Positions 1 through 12,689 are shown, numbered from the stretch's first letter. The stretch is DNA of 64,000 bases from Gerris lacustris (GCA_951217055.1 OX578284.1:14937687-15001686), one strand, 5' to 3'. The notes: generated by a model not told the origin, from the sequence alone. Translations and numbers: made by a program.

Positions 1-820
1 ATACCTTTTCTATCTGCCTGTTATTTTTTGTTAGTGCACCTGTATCCGCAAGTATCTAACACAAATATTTTAAACTTTGCTGTTGCTTCATGTTTAATTA
101 ATTATCTAAACACGAATATATCCGCCAATGGTGATAGGATTTAAATTCAATTAATGTAATTTCACTGAACTGCCGGATACTTAAAGATAAAAACCAAAAA
201 ATAAAATTGTAAGGGAAATGAAATAAAGTAAATCAGATTCAAATTCATATAAAATCCCCTTTTTTCCCAGAAAAAATAAACATAAAAGATATTCTGAATA
301 AAAATAACAAATGCTAATAATAATTAGCCCTAGCCTAGTTATAGAGGTAGTTAACTACCTGTTTCTTTATATTATAAATTACTAGCTTCCACCCCGCGCT
401 CCGCGCGGGGCTCATGCTAGGTATTAATGGCTATGTTTCCAAAATTATGTAGGCCTAGCATTAAATTAAATTCCTAAATTATTTGGTTTCCAAAGCCTTC
501 TAGGAATAAAATCAGGACCATATTACGCATCATTAATTCCATTACTAAGAATATAATAATCTCCAAATCCTAGTTTGGAGTCTATCTATATATTTAAAAA
601 TAGCCAATAGAAATTAAGTAATATAGTAATAAAAAACAATGCTAAAAAAAGAAAATACATAAGAAAATGAACATTGACAAAACTAATTAGACTGGGAAGT
701 CATTGAACAATCATCAACTATGACGGTGTATACATTTAATTATACCAGCCTCTTCCCTCAATACGGCAGTAGCACCAGTAAATATTTTATAACTCTAGTT
801 CTTTGAAAAATTAATAAAAT
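1..820. other. AT-rich non-coding DNA with a GC-rich hairpin
   Basis: I see no gene. The one structured site is a hairpin at 392-410, with 8 bp arms CCCCGCGC and GCGCGGGG and a 3-base loop. It is enclosed by an outer CTAGC/GCTAG pair at 382-386 and 416-420. The following ATGCTAGGTATTAATGG resembles the sequence after a second hairpin at 28735-28785, so both may be ends of one dispersed repeat. Confidence 0.5.
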
Positions 821-824
821 AATA

Positions 825-1500
825 AATAATCGATTTAAAGAGCATTAGTGTGAGGTTTAAGCGCCCTAATCAGAAATTTAATCGGTCAGTAATTGCGGAC
901 GCTATAAGCGCTCAAAGTCAAATATCTTTTAGAATTATAAAATTTAGCTCTATTTAAGGTAGAACCGATGAAATTACGATAAATTGTCATAGGACCAAAG
1001 TTTTAGATCTTTTAAAATCAGTTACCGCTGGCGCAATCAGCTTGTCGATACGAGTTACCGCTGGCGCAATCAGCTTGTCGATACGACTTACCGTTTTGCC
1101 CAATAAGCCTTCAAAAAAACTTTAAAGTACGTCCGCCATCTTAAATTTTTTAAGGGGGGTAAAAAAATATTTTCTTCAACTTTTCGGATTTTTCCAGTCG
1201 GTTAGGGCCAATTTTCGACCAAACGCAAAAAAACCGGTAGTCTCTAGAAGTACCCTAACATTTTGAATAGCGAGTCTGTGGGGTTTGGCTAAGGTGGGTC
1301 AAACTAATTTTTTAAGTTTTTTTTTTTTATATAAAATTATTAATAACTTTTGTTCTACTCAATATTTTTCGATGAACCCAAGACTACAAATTGCACAACA
1401 TGTTTGCGCTCACTCCTGAAAAATAATGAATCGATTTCGTTTAGCCAGTTTTGCTCCTATAAAGTTTGACTGTGGCGCAGACACACACACATACATGAAA
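825..1500. repeat. Dispersed repeat, copy 1, with a 33 bp duplication
   Basis: The sequence starting TTTAAAGAGCATTAGTGTGAG is also found near 11742, followed there by similar text to about 12180, so this is an interspersed family. At about 1019-1085 a unit of about 33 bp (GTTACCGCTGGCGCAATCAG and its continuation) is directly duplicated; the copy near 11940 has only one, diverged version. Later text includes a short (CA)n stretch. No coding potential was recognised. Confidence 0.55.
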
Positions 1501-2690
1501 AAAGTTAAGGCAGGATTCGGTTTCTGGAATGTATAAAATGAAAAAGTATCCAAAAAAATTTTAATTCTGACCAATGTGTGAACAAAACTTTAATAATATA
1601 TATATAGATAACAGAATAACGTTCCTTTTCATAATTTGACGATTATTTCTGGTTTTAGGACAATTTAACTATTCTTTTATAACTTTAACTAACTATTCTT
1701 TAACTTCTTTAATCAACTAATAACCTTTCTTTTATACTATAACATAATAAATGAATTATAAATAACTAAATATTGTTCCATTCTTTCAATATTCTTGTTA
1801 TTTTTTAGTCAGTTAATAAAAATTCTCTTTTCTATGAATATAAATGAGCCACATTATTCTATTTATTATTTACTTACTTTTTAAAAGACAATATAACTTA
1901 CTGGGGTTTTCCTCCAAGATTTCTAAAACGGGAATTTAATGTCAAACGTCCCTAAAATAAAGAACCTGAGATTTTACCCGTTTCATAACCTTCACCTCTT
2001 CTTTTAAAAGAAAAAATACAGCATTTACTAAATAAGGATAAGCTTTTCGTGGAAAACCTGCAAGAGCAAAGGGCCTTGTTTTCTTGCCCTTTTCTGTTTT
2101 TGTCACTTCTTTAGATGGTGACAATGACCAAGTCTGAATTGCCTGGCCCATTCCTTATCCTAAACCCTCTACGCTTTTAGTTTTTGTTTTAGTGTTTCAA
2201 TTTGTGAATGCTGATAAAAACTTTTTTTTAAACAAATAAACGAAGAATTATAACTATAAAAAAAAAATCTTCAAAGCTATTTGCTTCTTTACTTTAATAA
2301 ATAAAATAAAGCTAATTTTTAAGATTTTTTTATTTTTTCAGATGAAACATTATATTATTGTATCTAATTTTTTTTTTACATATGATCGTGATTTTGACAA
2401 GGTTTAAGAAGTGCTTTAACAAATTTTTGTAACAAAAAACGACAGCTTGAAATGTTTAATTTTGTTCAAAGTAAATTACATTTTAAAAGATGTTTAATGC
2501 ATCAATTCCCATGACCTTTTTACAGTTGAGTTAATCGTTTTGAATGTTTCTTATCTTCTATTAAAAATTGTAAATTGTAAAGTGTTTATGATTACAGTCA
2601 ATGTTTTTATAGCCCTCGTTACTAACTAGCATTTTTTAAAACTTTGTAAAGTTTGTCACCAGCTTAAATTACCCCTTATTAAGAATGTAG
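1500..2690. other. AT-rich DNA; one unassigned 69-codon frame
   Basis: No gene is recognised. A minus-strand frame at 1942-2151 (69 codons, starting MGQAIQTWSL) has a less biased composition than its surroundings, and a GTAAGT lies just downstream of its stop. It matches no family I know. It may be a fragment of a decayed mobile element or chance. Confidence 0.3.
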
Positions 2691-2757
2691 CCTGACTAAC
2701 TACGTGGCGCTACAGCCCGTGTAGGTTCAAGGCTTGCCAAAGGAGGGCTACAATTAT

Positions 2758-2826
<69 letters not shown>

Positions 2827-3000
2827 TGGATGATACGGGGTTAGTGTGTAAGTGCATTAGCTTTATAAACCTTACAATTGGCATAAGATACCAATTTGTC
2901 GCCACTTGACACAAGCAGCTACCCCCATTTACGTGGCTGGCAATGCTGGGTGAAATCTTTGTGGGGGTTCGCGAATTGAACCCAGATCTTTGGTCACGTT
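2690..3000. repeat. Dispersed repeat split by a (TA)n microsatellite
   Basis: About 2763-2820 is an almost pure TA dinucleotide tract. It is flanked by GC-richer text: CGTGGCGCTACAGCCCGTGTAGGTTCAAGG before it and GTTCGCGAATTGAACCCAGAT after it. The flanks look like the 3' part of an interspersed element. The 72-codon minus-strand frame here is just the TA tract read as Ile-Tyr. Confidence 0.5.
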
Positions 3001-3289
3001 ATATTATATTTAATATACAGTATTATTGTATTATTAATACATCACATTTTACTAAAAGTATATGTTCCACTTATGTTCTACTTATATAACTATCTTTGAC
3101 GCAGACCATAATAATTGCCATCTTTACTCACACTTGTTACCTATAATTAAGTAATGAGTTACCATGAACCTACAACAATCATTATCTGCTAAATATAAGG
3201 CCGGTATATATCGGAAGAACATCTCTGGAAATAAGGAAAAAAATATAAGTCCAGGAAAAAGCGTGCAAAAAATGTTTGACGATCATGAA

Positions 3290-4660
3290 GCTAGAATTTT
3301 GAGTACCAATTATACATCAACTTGATTTTAAGTCTACTCACTAATTTTGTGCTCAGAATCATGAAAATCACATTGTCCACCATAGTTGGCGGGACATGGC
3401 CGCTCTCCACCGGTTTTTTTTTTTTGGAACGAAGTTCCTTATGGCACGTTCTGGAGCCCGGGAATGAATCCAAATAAACCGACCAAAATCATCGTCACAA
3501 AATCACCGTCGCGAAATCTACCGATGATGATAACTTGAGTATAAGATCACCGAGTTAGTTGAAATTTGGTACACATGTTCATTTTACCAATGCCCAGGCT
3601 GAGTTCATGCGTTCACGCTCAACGCTCGCGTAAACGTAAGCTTAAAAAAAACGGGGAAAAATGTTATTATGGAAGCCTGTTACTTGACTTGTTTATTTTT
3701 GTTATATGTCAAAATTTCACTTGGTTTTGTAAATATCGAAAATATAATCACGGTCTTGTCAAAAGTAAAATTGATCTGTTCTGACTCTTATTTCAATATA
3801 TTAGGTATATTATTATAATACTGCGTATTTAATCCAAGAAAAATTCTAACTTCATCTATTTAATGAGACAAACAACTTTTTTAATTTTTTTTTTTTTTGT
3901 AAATCGAACACCGACACTACTATGAAGTGATAAAGATCGCTAAATTTATTAAAGCGGACCCAAAAGTTTAAAATAAAGAAAACAACATTCTGTCCGATAT
4001 CTTCCGTTCTAACGTATAACGATATTAATAAAACTTCTTACACATTGTCTAAAGTACAATTGAAACAGGCATGTAAAATTTCAACCGGATTCAAGCAGAA
4101 GCTTTAGAGTAGGGAAGAGATATATTTTATAATATTTTAAATTAATAGGCCGGGTAGGTAGAAAACATTTCTTTTTTCAATCCGCAACATCCTTTAACAA
4201 ACATACTCTTTAACTATAAACTCATCATGATCAACTTTTTTCTTATATTCAATATATATTTATAGTAAGAAGCTTGCTTTAATGACACAAATAATGATTT
4301 TCTTTTAATTTTTCCTTAACTCTTGCTAGGTTCAAACAGTTCGTTACTTTTAATTTTGTCTCTTTTCTAACTCCGCCATGTATAAGTAGTTAGCAATGTA
4401 TACGTACTTAGCTGAGTGATTTTATCATTTGGTGTCCCGCGACACCACATGTATTTTTTTATTTTTTATTTATTTTTTTTTTTTTTTCAAATGCCTATTG
4501 CCAAGATATGTCCCGCAGACGAACTTAGCCGACCATATATTCTTAAAAGGCACCAAAAGATTATCTTGTACCCAAAATCCTAGCAGGATGTTAGTCAGAT
4601 ACTTTTTACACGCTATCGCCTGGACAATATATTTCTGGTAAAAATTGGATATTGAATTAA
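3290..4660 (+). repeat. Dispersed repeat family E, copy 1
   Basis: The section at about 3540-4140 (around AAATTTGGTACACATGTTCA, CGTAAACG, AAAGCGGACC and CAATTGAAACAGGCATG) recurs near 4736-5530, 19855-20370 and, inverted, 63430-63950. The block with ACATGGCCGCTCTCCACCGG near 3400 recurs at 27960-28000 and 28195-28225. Another block around 4500-4640 matches 28245-28375. The element is composite and decayed. The short open frames inside are not conserved in length between copies, so I do not call a gene. Confidence 0.6.
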
Positions 4661-4689
4661 ATCATAGCTTTATTTGAAGTGAGCTTCTT

Positions 4690-5540
4690 ACATTCAACAA
4701 AATATGCATATTGTCTGTCTATTTGACTGTATCGTTTATGAGTTCGACGATAACTACAGTAAAAGTTTACCACTTTAGTCAAAATTTTGAATTCGTGTTT
4801 CTTTTACCACTGCTCAAGCTAACCTTGTTGGACAGCGTTATCCATCTAAGAGTTCTAAGCTTACTCGTTTTACGTTTCCGCTTGCGTAAACGTGAGCTTA
4901 AAATTTAAAATTGGAATTTTAGGAAGAGAAAAAATTCTACCTTCATCTATTCGATGAGAAAAACATTTTGTAGTTATTACATATTTTTAGTTAAACCCAC
5001 AGCGTCACCTCTATGATGTGATATCGATTGTAAAATATAGATTTTAAAATTGAGATTAAAATACTTACCACGTCTGGTCTGCCATCAACGAATCAAGGGT
5101 GACACGAGGTAGTGGGTTCGATCCCTCGCCGTGATGCTCTGATTTATATGGCTCACTAATAATCTCGCCATATACTCGCTTCAGTGGTAAAATGTACATA
5201 GGTATGATGTGTGAAGTGGCTGGAATTCTTTACCACGGAGCTAGTAAAATGGGCCTAAAAGATGGGCTAATTGCTAGGTTCGAACAAATGGTACGTCGGT
5301 ACGTCCTATTCGTCTAGTACTGGTAGTAGATTGCAGTATCCTTTAAATTGGATCTAATCGTCTTAAAAAGAGAAAATAATGTTTTCAACAATATTTTATG
5401 TTCTAACGTATTGATTTTAATATCACTCATATATAGCGTCTAAAATACGATTTAAACCACCATGTAAATTTAACTGAATACAAGCAGAATTTTTTGTGTA
5501 GTGATGTGATACATTTATAAAAATAGTTAATAAGGGCTGC
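4690..5540 (+). repeat. Dispersed repeat family E, copy 2, with a tRNA-like insertion
   Basis: Text around 4736-5040 and 5340-5530 matches copy 1 of the family. Between them, 5085-5160 contains GTGGGTTCGATCCC, which fits an RNA polymerase III B box and suggests an inserted tRNA-derived sequence. I see no complete tRNA cloverleaf. Confidence 0.45.
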
Positions 5541-6640
5541 GGGATGGTTAAGGTTCCTGTAGGGGTGTAGTTGGAAGGGCCCTGTTTACTCCACAACACT
5601 ACAACCCTCATTCTTATTATCTTTAACTAAGACACTCTTAGTGATTCTACGCGCTCGCTTCAACGATAAAGCCAAGCGATGCCTAGTATTCAAACAATTA
5701 ATATTTTGTCAGTACATTGTTCAAAATTACAAAATTGATGAAGACTTTTTCATAATCGGTTTTAGGTTTATACCATTCTGCTGTAATAATAGGCGTCAGA
5801 ATTACAACTCACAGACTGGCAACGCGCAGAACGACAGCCATTTAGATTTCTTGATAGCAGTGGATTTGGATAGACTACCGTTGTTAAGGTTTGAAATGTA
5901 CTTTATCACTTTACAGAAGTTAGAGGCTATTTTAGGATAATTGCTTTTAGAAGAGAACAAGAATAAAGATCAAGTTTGAAAGGGGCAAGAGTAGTTCAAG
6001 GTATTGTCAACTTTGAAAACAAGGTAAAGTTTAGGGACAAAATGGTTTCCTTGAGCTACTCCTTTACCCTGCTATAACTATTTGTAAAATGAAAAGAATA
6101 ACTTTATTTCTATACCCAAATGCTTTGCACTATTCTGACTCTAGATTGAATTAAATGATTTTTTGAAAAAGGTAAAAAGAGAAGGATAAAAAAACACCAG
6201 TCATGCACCATGACTTAATGTGCAAATTTTCAAAGAAATCTGCGTATTATTATATAGGCTTATGATAATATAGGAAAATTATGGTTTAGAATTTGGATGG
6301 GTGAAAAAAAAAAAATTGGTACACAGGGGTTCAAAAGTCAAAATAATATATACCCAACAAGATGCATGTCATTTGAAAGCTCTTTAAGAGTACAGTAATT
6401 GTTTTTATGTACAGTTTAGTCATATTATTACCATATATAAGAGGGGGGTAAAAAGGAAAAAACACGTTTTTATGCTATTGTTGACCCTAAATTGTCAAAA
6501 TTTGACCCCTAAATAGACTCCAATAATTGTGGCCAGGAACTCATCTCTTTTGATATTATTGACATTTTAAAATTTGTTTGGATTTTTTAAAGTGCATCCT
6601 AGGGTGAGATATCGTCTGGTGTGACACATACACATATAGT
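5540..6640. other. AT-rich non-coding DNA with a 99-codon open frame
   Basis: A plus-strand frame at 5641-5940 (99 codons, from a GTG) includes Asp- and Leu-rich text (VDLDRLPLLRFEM). It is not recognisably related to a protein family, and no splice context or promoter is evident. It is treated as chance or an unknown relic. Nothing else coding is visible. Confidence 0.3.
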
Positions 6641-6644
6641 ATAA

Positions 6645-6731
<87 letters not shown>

Positions 6732-6735
6732 CACA
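6645..6735. repeat. (TA)n microsatellite
   Basis: An uninterrupted TA dinucleotide tract of roughly 70 bases, followed by a short ACACATACACATACAT extension. Confidence 0.95.
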
Positions 6736-6893
6736 TACATAAAAAAAGTGTCAAGAATCGATTAGGAATGGTCTAAAACGGATTTCCATAGAGAAAAGTT
6801 TCAAACATTCACGATACAAAATTTTTGAAGCCATTGCAACAGCTAAATTTTTTTCGAAAATTCGGTAAAAGGAAGTAAATGATCGATTCGTCT

Positions 6894-7872
6894 GGTTATT
6901 AAATAAATTATTGCCTATCAATAAGGAGTAGAATGGGTTTTAAATAAATTATTGCAGATTAATAAGGAGTAAAATGGTTTTTAAATAAAGGATTGCAGAT
7001 TAATAAGGAGTAGAATGGTTTTAAATAAATGATTGCAGATTAATAAGGAGTAGAATGGTTTTAAATAAATGATTGCAGATTAATAAGGAGTAGAATGGTT
7101 TTAAATAAATTATTGCCTATCAATAAGGAGTAGAATGGGTTTTAAATAAATTATTGCAAATTAATAAGGAGTAGAATGGTTTTTAAATAAATTATTGCAG
7201 ATTAATAAGGAGTAAAATGATTTTTAAATAAATGATTGCAGATTAATAAGGAGTAGAATGGTTTTTAAATAAAGGATTGCAGATTAATAAGGAGTAAAAT
7301 GGTTTTTAAATAAAGTATTGCAGATTAATAAGGAGTACAATGGTTTTTAAATAAATGATTGCAGAATAATAAGGAGTACAATGGTTTTTAAATAAATGAT
7401 TGCAGAATAATAAGGAGTACAATGGTTTTTAATTAATGATTGCAGAATAATAAGGCGTAAAATGGTTTTTAAATAAATGATTGCAGATTAATAAGGAGTA
7501 AAATGGTTTTTAAATAAATGATTGCAGAATAATAAGGAGTACAATGGTTTTTAAATAAATGATTGCAGAATAATAAGGAGTACAATGGTTTTTAATTAAT
7601 GATTGCAGAATAATAAGGCGTAAAATGGTTTTTAAATAAATGATTGCAGATTAATAAGGAGTAAAATGGTTTTTAAATAAATGATTGCAGAATAATAAGG
7701 AGTAAAATGGTTTTTAAATAAAGTATTGCAGATTAATAAGGAGTACAATGGTTTTTAATTAATGATTGCAGAATAATAAGGAGTAAAATGGTTTTTAAAT
7801 AAATTATTGCAGAATAATAAGGAGTAAAATGGTTTTTAAATAAATGATTGCAGATTAATAAGGAGTAGAATG
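6894..7872 (+). repeat. 41 bp minisatellite, about 24 copies, with 163 bp higher-order period
   Basis: The unit is close to TTTTTAAATAAATGATTGCAG followed by ATTAATAAGGAGTAAAATGG, 40-41 bp, repeated head to tail. Variants (AATTAATG, AAGGCGT, GAGTACAATGG) recur together. The distinctive AATTAATG variant is at 7431, 7594 and 7757, exactly 163 bp apart, which marks a four-unit higher-order repeat. No significant open frame persists. Confidence 0.95.
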
Positions 7873-8045
7873 TCACAAAAGTCTGTCAGTTAAGAACGTA
7901 TCAAAAGGTATAAAGAAACAGTGACCTCTAAATATTGATAAATATAATATATTGACAAAAAATTACAGATCAAATATAGGCGTAAAATAGACCGGCTCTT
8001 AGTCTTTTAGGCCTGTAATTGTCTGTGGAACAAAATATAATATGA

Positions 8046-8192
8046 ATTATATTACATATAAACACTTAGTGTAATTATATTACATATAAACACTTAGTGT
8101 AATTATATTACATATAAACACTTAGTGTAATTATATTACATATAAACACTTAGTGTAATTATATTACATATAAACACTTAGTGTAATTATAT
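8046..8192 (+). repeat. 28 bp tandem repeat, about 5 copies
   Basis: Unit ATTACATATAAACACTTAGTG plus TAATTAT, 28 bp, nearly identical between copies, suggesting recent expansion. Confidence 0.95.
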
Positions 8193-8340
8193 TACTATAT
8201 TCTTAAGATATTTAATCAAACAACAATTGATTTTTATACAAAATAAAGAATTTATTACAAATAATTATGTGTCAACCATTTTGACTTTAAATTTCAATAG
8301 TATAAAATACAAATAAATTGTAGTCATAATTCAAACTTCT

Positions 8341-8520
8341 CACTAATATTCAATCGTAATTAAACATACTAAATAATAGTCAATCTCAAGTAAACATACT
8401 GACTAATAGTCAATCTCAAGAAAACATACTGACTAATAGTCAATCTCAAGTAAACATACTGACTAATAGTCAATCTCAATTAAACATACTGACTAATAGT
8501 CAATCGTTATTAAATATACT
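8341..8520 (+). repeat. 30 bp tandem repeat, about 6 copies
   Basis: Unit TAAACATACTGACTAATAGT plus CAATCTCAAG, 30 bp. A diverged outlier lies at about 8868-8925 and fragments (GACTAATAGTCAAT) continue to about 8960, so the array was once longer or was split by intervening DNA. Confidence 0.9.
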
Positions 8521-10330
8521 TGTGAGTTGCATTATAATGTAGATGATTTATTTAGATCAAAATATGTGGAACAAAACTAACTTTTTTAAAGGATAACACA
8601 AATAGTCTCTCCACGTAAATTGTAAAAATATTTTTTTTTTATAAAAACTTAACTTTTTTTGTTTATAAAAGAACTACTCTTTTTTCCATTTAATGTCGAG
8701 TCACGTCAACTAAGGTTGTACACCACAGAACTCCCCCCCTTAATGAGAGGCCTTTGCCGGGAACCTCACCTTGCATCCACTAAAATAGTTTTTGTATAAA
8801 CACATAATATGTTACTTATGTTACACAAATTTTGAACTAAATAAATCTTCTATAATATTATAGTGTTACCCACATACTGAATTATAGTCAATCTCAATTA
8901 AACATACTGACTAATAGTTAATTGTAATAAAAAAAAGTCATGACTAATAGTCAATCCTACTCGTATTTGATACTAGTGACTAGTCATCATTATTACTTAA
9001 ATTAGTGACGAATTTTTAGTTGTCATTATTACTAATGACTGATAGTCATTGCCTATTTGTTTTATTTCAAGACATTTACATCTAATTTTATATAAAAAAA
9101 AAGAATGACAGATAACCCTGTGTTAGTGTTTATAGAATTACATTATCTAAAATCAATGAAGTAGGTATGTTGACATTTTAGTTAACAATGTAATGTTATG
9201 TAAATTGACTGAATCAATATGATTTTTTATACATAATTCACGGAATATTTAGTCATTTAAACTAATTTAACGTGAATTAATACTATAGACCTTTTGAAAA
9301 CAAGATATAACAAACAAATTGAAAAAAGACGACTTCAGAAAAATGGCTTTTTTAACTCCAGTATTTCCTGGGATATTTTAATAAGTTTATAGCAGTATTT
9401 TTAATTGTAAATGTGTGTAGAACCGATTACCACTAATTTACTGCTCTTTTTATTAATTCCAAGTTTTATGCAGCAATATATTGCTGCTATAAAGAACAAT
9501 GAAGTATTTTACTGGTTATACCATTTAGTTAACTGATCGTATATATTGCAGAAAAGTTTTCTGCATTATCACAATAAATTTGTGTTGTGTTTGACAGAAT
9601 ATATTTCAGCAGAAATTTCACGATTATGAGTATGTTAAAACACCCTAAGGTTATTTAATGTATGAATTATGTTCATCTGTTTTGTTAAAGGTAGTATTAA
9701 ATTTATTGAAAAGATTAGGGTAAATTAATAAAATAATTTTTAGGATTTCACTAACAATCAAGTAATAGAATTTTTAATTTTGTTATTTTTAATCATGTTA
9801 TTCTTAAGGGCATTGCAAAATTATTTTTACTTTTATATAACTGTTAATTTCTCCTTTTAAAAAATGAATGGAATATTAGTTTTTAATAAAATCAGTTTTT
9901 TTTTGTAAATATTTTATATTAAATATTTTATATACATAGGTTTTATTTATAAAGTTTGCAACAAATTTATTTGATTCGGTTTTTAATTAAATAAAATATT
10001 TTCAATTAAACTATATATTTTTTAAAAATGAAATTCCAGGTACAATTAAATATTTGCTTTATATAAATGTCAAACTTTATTTCTTCGCGTATAAATGTGT
10101 TTTATTTTATTTTATTTATTTTATTTTTTTTTTACAGCCATGTAATAAATTTTCATCGATAATCCAATATTTGATTATTGACTTAATAATTAAATAGAAA
10201 TAAAATTATTTTATAACCAAGTTTAAATATGATATATTTCCTTTGCATAAATGAATATCAATAAATTTTGCTTCCGAGCTTATACCGAGGAAAATAATTT
10301 CATTTATAGGAATGAAACTATAGATACAAT
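8520..10330. other. AT-rich non-coding DNA
   Basis: No gene is recognised. On the minus strand, about 8720-8745 reads a purine run AAGGGGGGGAG followed by TTCTGTGGTGTACAACC, resembling a polypurine tract next to an LTR start. No matching second LTR or pol sequence was found. The rest is AT-rich with homopolymer runs. Confidence 0.4.
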
Positions 10331-10486
10331 TAATGGTACTTCTTCAGATTGTTACTCCCCTATGTTGTTTTAGATTGAAAATGACTTTGACTCAATTAAG
10401 AAAAAGGGGTCCAATGTACTTTGGGACAAAGGAATATCCCTATTCTTTTTTGGCAAGGTCAGTCTAAAGAAGAACATTCCGTGCAC

Positions 10487-10546
10487 CTTCTTTAGATTGT
10501 TACTCCCCTCTGTTTTTTTTATTTGGGGAGTAACAATCGAAAGAAG
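10487..10546. repeat. 60 bp palindromic element
   Basis: The 22-base arm at 10487-10508 (CTTCTTTAGATTGTTACTCC and CC) is the inverse of 10525-10546 with one mismatch, around a 16-base T-rich loop. A half copy lies at 10338-10362. The same arm sequences form the ends of the 71 bp satellite unit at 13344-14310. Confidence 0.85.
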
Positions 10547-10559
10547 TGCCCAATTAATA

Positions 10560-11740
10560 TATTAGTTATATGATATCAAGTGGGTTAGTATATCACTCCA
10601 TTAGCTGTATAGACCATATAACTGGCAGCCCTTATGGGGTAAGGACAGGCTAGATGCCTCTTTAGTTATGTTGCAATGATGGGTAACCTATGGGCACCCC
10701 ATCAGTCCACTCCCATCAAGTATTATTTAGTTCACAAAACCTATTGACAGCCAATTCTACTGAGCTTCCAATTCACCCCATGATTCTAGTTGAACCTCCC
10801 ATATGGGTTGTACAAACAATATAGCCAAAACAATGTGGGTTAAATGAACAACATACCTAGGAATTAATATGTATATGAAAGTCCTACATATTATGACAAA
10901 GAAATATATATTTTAATAAACTTGCAATTTATAAAGTGTCAAATACATTTTATTTTTTCCCTTATACACCACGGCCAAGGTTAAGGAAAGAAAATAACTT
11001 TAATAAAAATACTCTGCCAATTAATGTGGCACATAGCTTCCTCGCAAATAAAAGACCAAATTTAGAAAAATACCTCGATAAAAATAATCAAAAAGTTGGA
11101 ACGGTGCGGCGAAGTTTGGAACGGTTCCAGTAAATATTTAATAAGCTGAAAAAATTTAAACATTTGTTGGAGAAAAAAAGCCTCCAACAAGCACCAAAAG
11201 TTAGCGCACATATAATTAATTTTATAAACAAATATAAAACAGCAACCAAATCGTAGAAACCGCTGTATAAACCGTTTTTTTTTTTACCCCCCTCAAAACT
11301 AAAAATAACACAAAATAGAATTAACAAAAATTAATCTACTATGCAAGAGCTATTATACGATATACATCATATTATAAAATATTAATTTTAACATTTGTAC
11401 CCCTGTACTCTGAGGTACCAAAGTTAAATTTTTAAAAAACAAACAATACAAAAGGGCATTCATTTAACTAATAAATGCATATAAATAAAAAACCTAATAT
11501 CAAAAAAGTATTTAAACCCTTTAACCTACAACAAAATTATAAATTGGTACAAAAGTATACGTACAACATTTTTAAAAAATCAACAAATAAAATAGCTTTA
11601 ATGTAAATATCAAGGCCTTTAAAATGATATACGACACAATATTAAAAACAAAAAAAAGTGGTCACGTGACACGGCGCACGGGAAAAAGTTTACTCTCATG
11701 TTCTCAGCAAGTAAGATAAACTAATGAAATAAAATATACT
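10560..11740. other. AT-rich non-coding DNA
   Basis: No gene is recognised. The 65- and 79-codon frames at 10936-11133 (+) and 11088-11327 (-) are low-complexity. The phrase TTAATGTGGCACATAGCTTCCTCGCA near 11021 recurs at about 52740-52765, so part of this is interspersed repeat. Confidence 0.4.
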
Positions 11741-11741
11741 C

Positions 11742-12180
11742 AATTTAAAGAGCATTAGTGTGAGATTCAATCGCTGCAATCAGAAATAAAATTGGCCAAC
11801 TATTATAGAAACTATGGCCATTCAAAGACAAAAATGGAAAAAAAGAAAACCAAAAAATAACAAAATTATCACCATCTAGGGTACAACCGATGATGATACG
11901 ACAAAAACTCATAGGTCTAAAGTTGTAAATCTTTTAAAATCAGTCACCACTTGTGCTATCCATTTTCTAATACGACTTACCGTTTAGCCGCAATAAGCCC
12001 CCAAACCAGCTTAAAAATCAAGTCACCTATTTTTATTTTTTTAAGGGTGGAAGAAGGGGGAAAAGTGAACTTTGTATAATTATTTTGGTCCACAATATGG
12101 ACGTTGCGCGTCGAATGGCGCAAACCACAAGTCTCTAGCTCTTCTGGAAGTGGGTAAACATTAATATCAGTCAGTGAGTC
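11742..12180. repeat. Dispersed repeat, copy 2
   Basis: TTTAAAGAGCATTAGTGTGAG and the following 300 bases align loosely with 832-1140, including the track of GATTTTAAAAGAT-type text, the ACGACTTACCGTTT motif and an AATAAGCC segment. The copies differ by many substitutions and indels, so they are old. Confidence 0.55.
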
Positions 12181-12229
12181 AGTTAGCCATGCGGCTTTAT
12201 AATATAAGACATAATTATTTATTACGATT

Positions 12230-12687
12230 TAAAGTGCGCAGAAGGTTGAAATTAGGCAGGTGTTATCTGCAGGCTACTTTCGACAAACCATAAAAATTTC
12301 ATCAAAATCAGATGATTACTCTTAAAGATATGGCTGTAAATAAATGTATGTTTGTGAGCATGTGGATGACAAACAAATAAGCGCAGAAGGTTGAAACTTA
12401 TATGGGACCAACAATGGGCTACTTATGACCTACCACCCAAATTTCATTAAAATTTTACGTGTAGTTTTTAAGATATGGTGGTTCGCAAAAATTGAACGAC
12501 AGACCGACAGACCGACAGACCGACAGACCGACAGACCGACAGACCGACAGACAGACACGGAACCAAAAATGTTCCCTGATGTCTGAAACGGATTTCTGTC
12601 TTGGAATTTTTGAAATCGGAGACCTAAAATTTTTTCGTTCTTCAGAACGATCACATAGCTTCCGTTACCTTCGGTAAGCTCGGAAGC
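12230..12687 (-). repeat. Dispersed family D with a terminal hairpin and (GACAGACC)n
   Basis: Read on the minus strand, the copy starts with an imperfect hairpin at 12658-12687 (GCTTCCGAGCTTACC / GGTAACGGAAGC) and runs through a tract built of GACAGACC at about 12500-12555. Other copies or pieces are at 23190-23590, 53440-53762, 57188-57610, 57700-58112 and 61820-62060, with fragments at 33981 and 60744. The two opposite-strand frames here come only from the octamer tract. Confidence 0.7.
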
Positions 12688-12689
12688 AA

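Noticed and set aside
6894..8520. CRISPR array
   Set aside because: Units are contiguous without unique spacers, no cas genes occur, and the genome is eukaryotic.
12430..12677. Opposite-strand Asp-Arg-Pro-Thr and Ser-Val-Cys-Arg repeat peptides
   Set aside because: Both come from the GACAGACC octamer tract inside a dispersed repeat.
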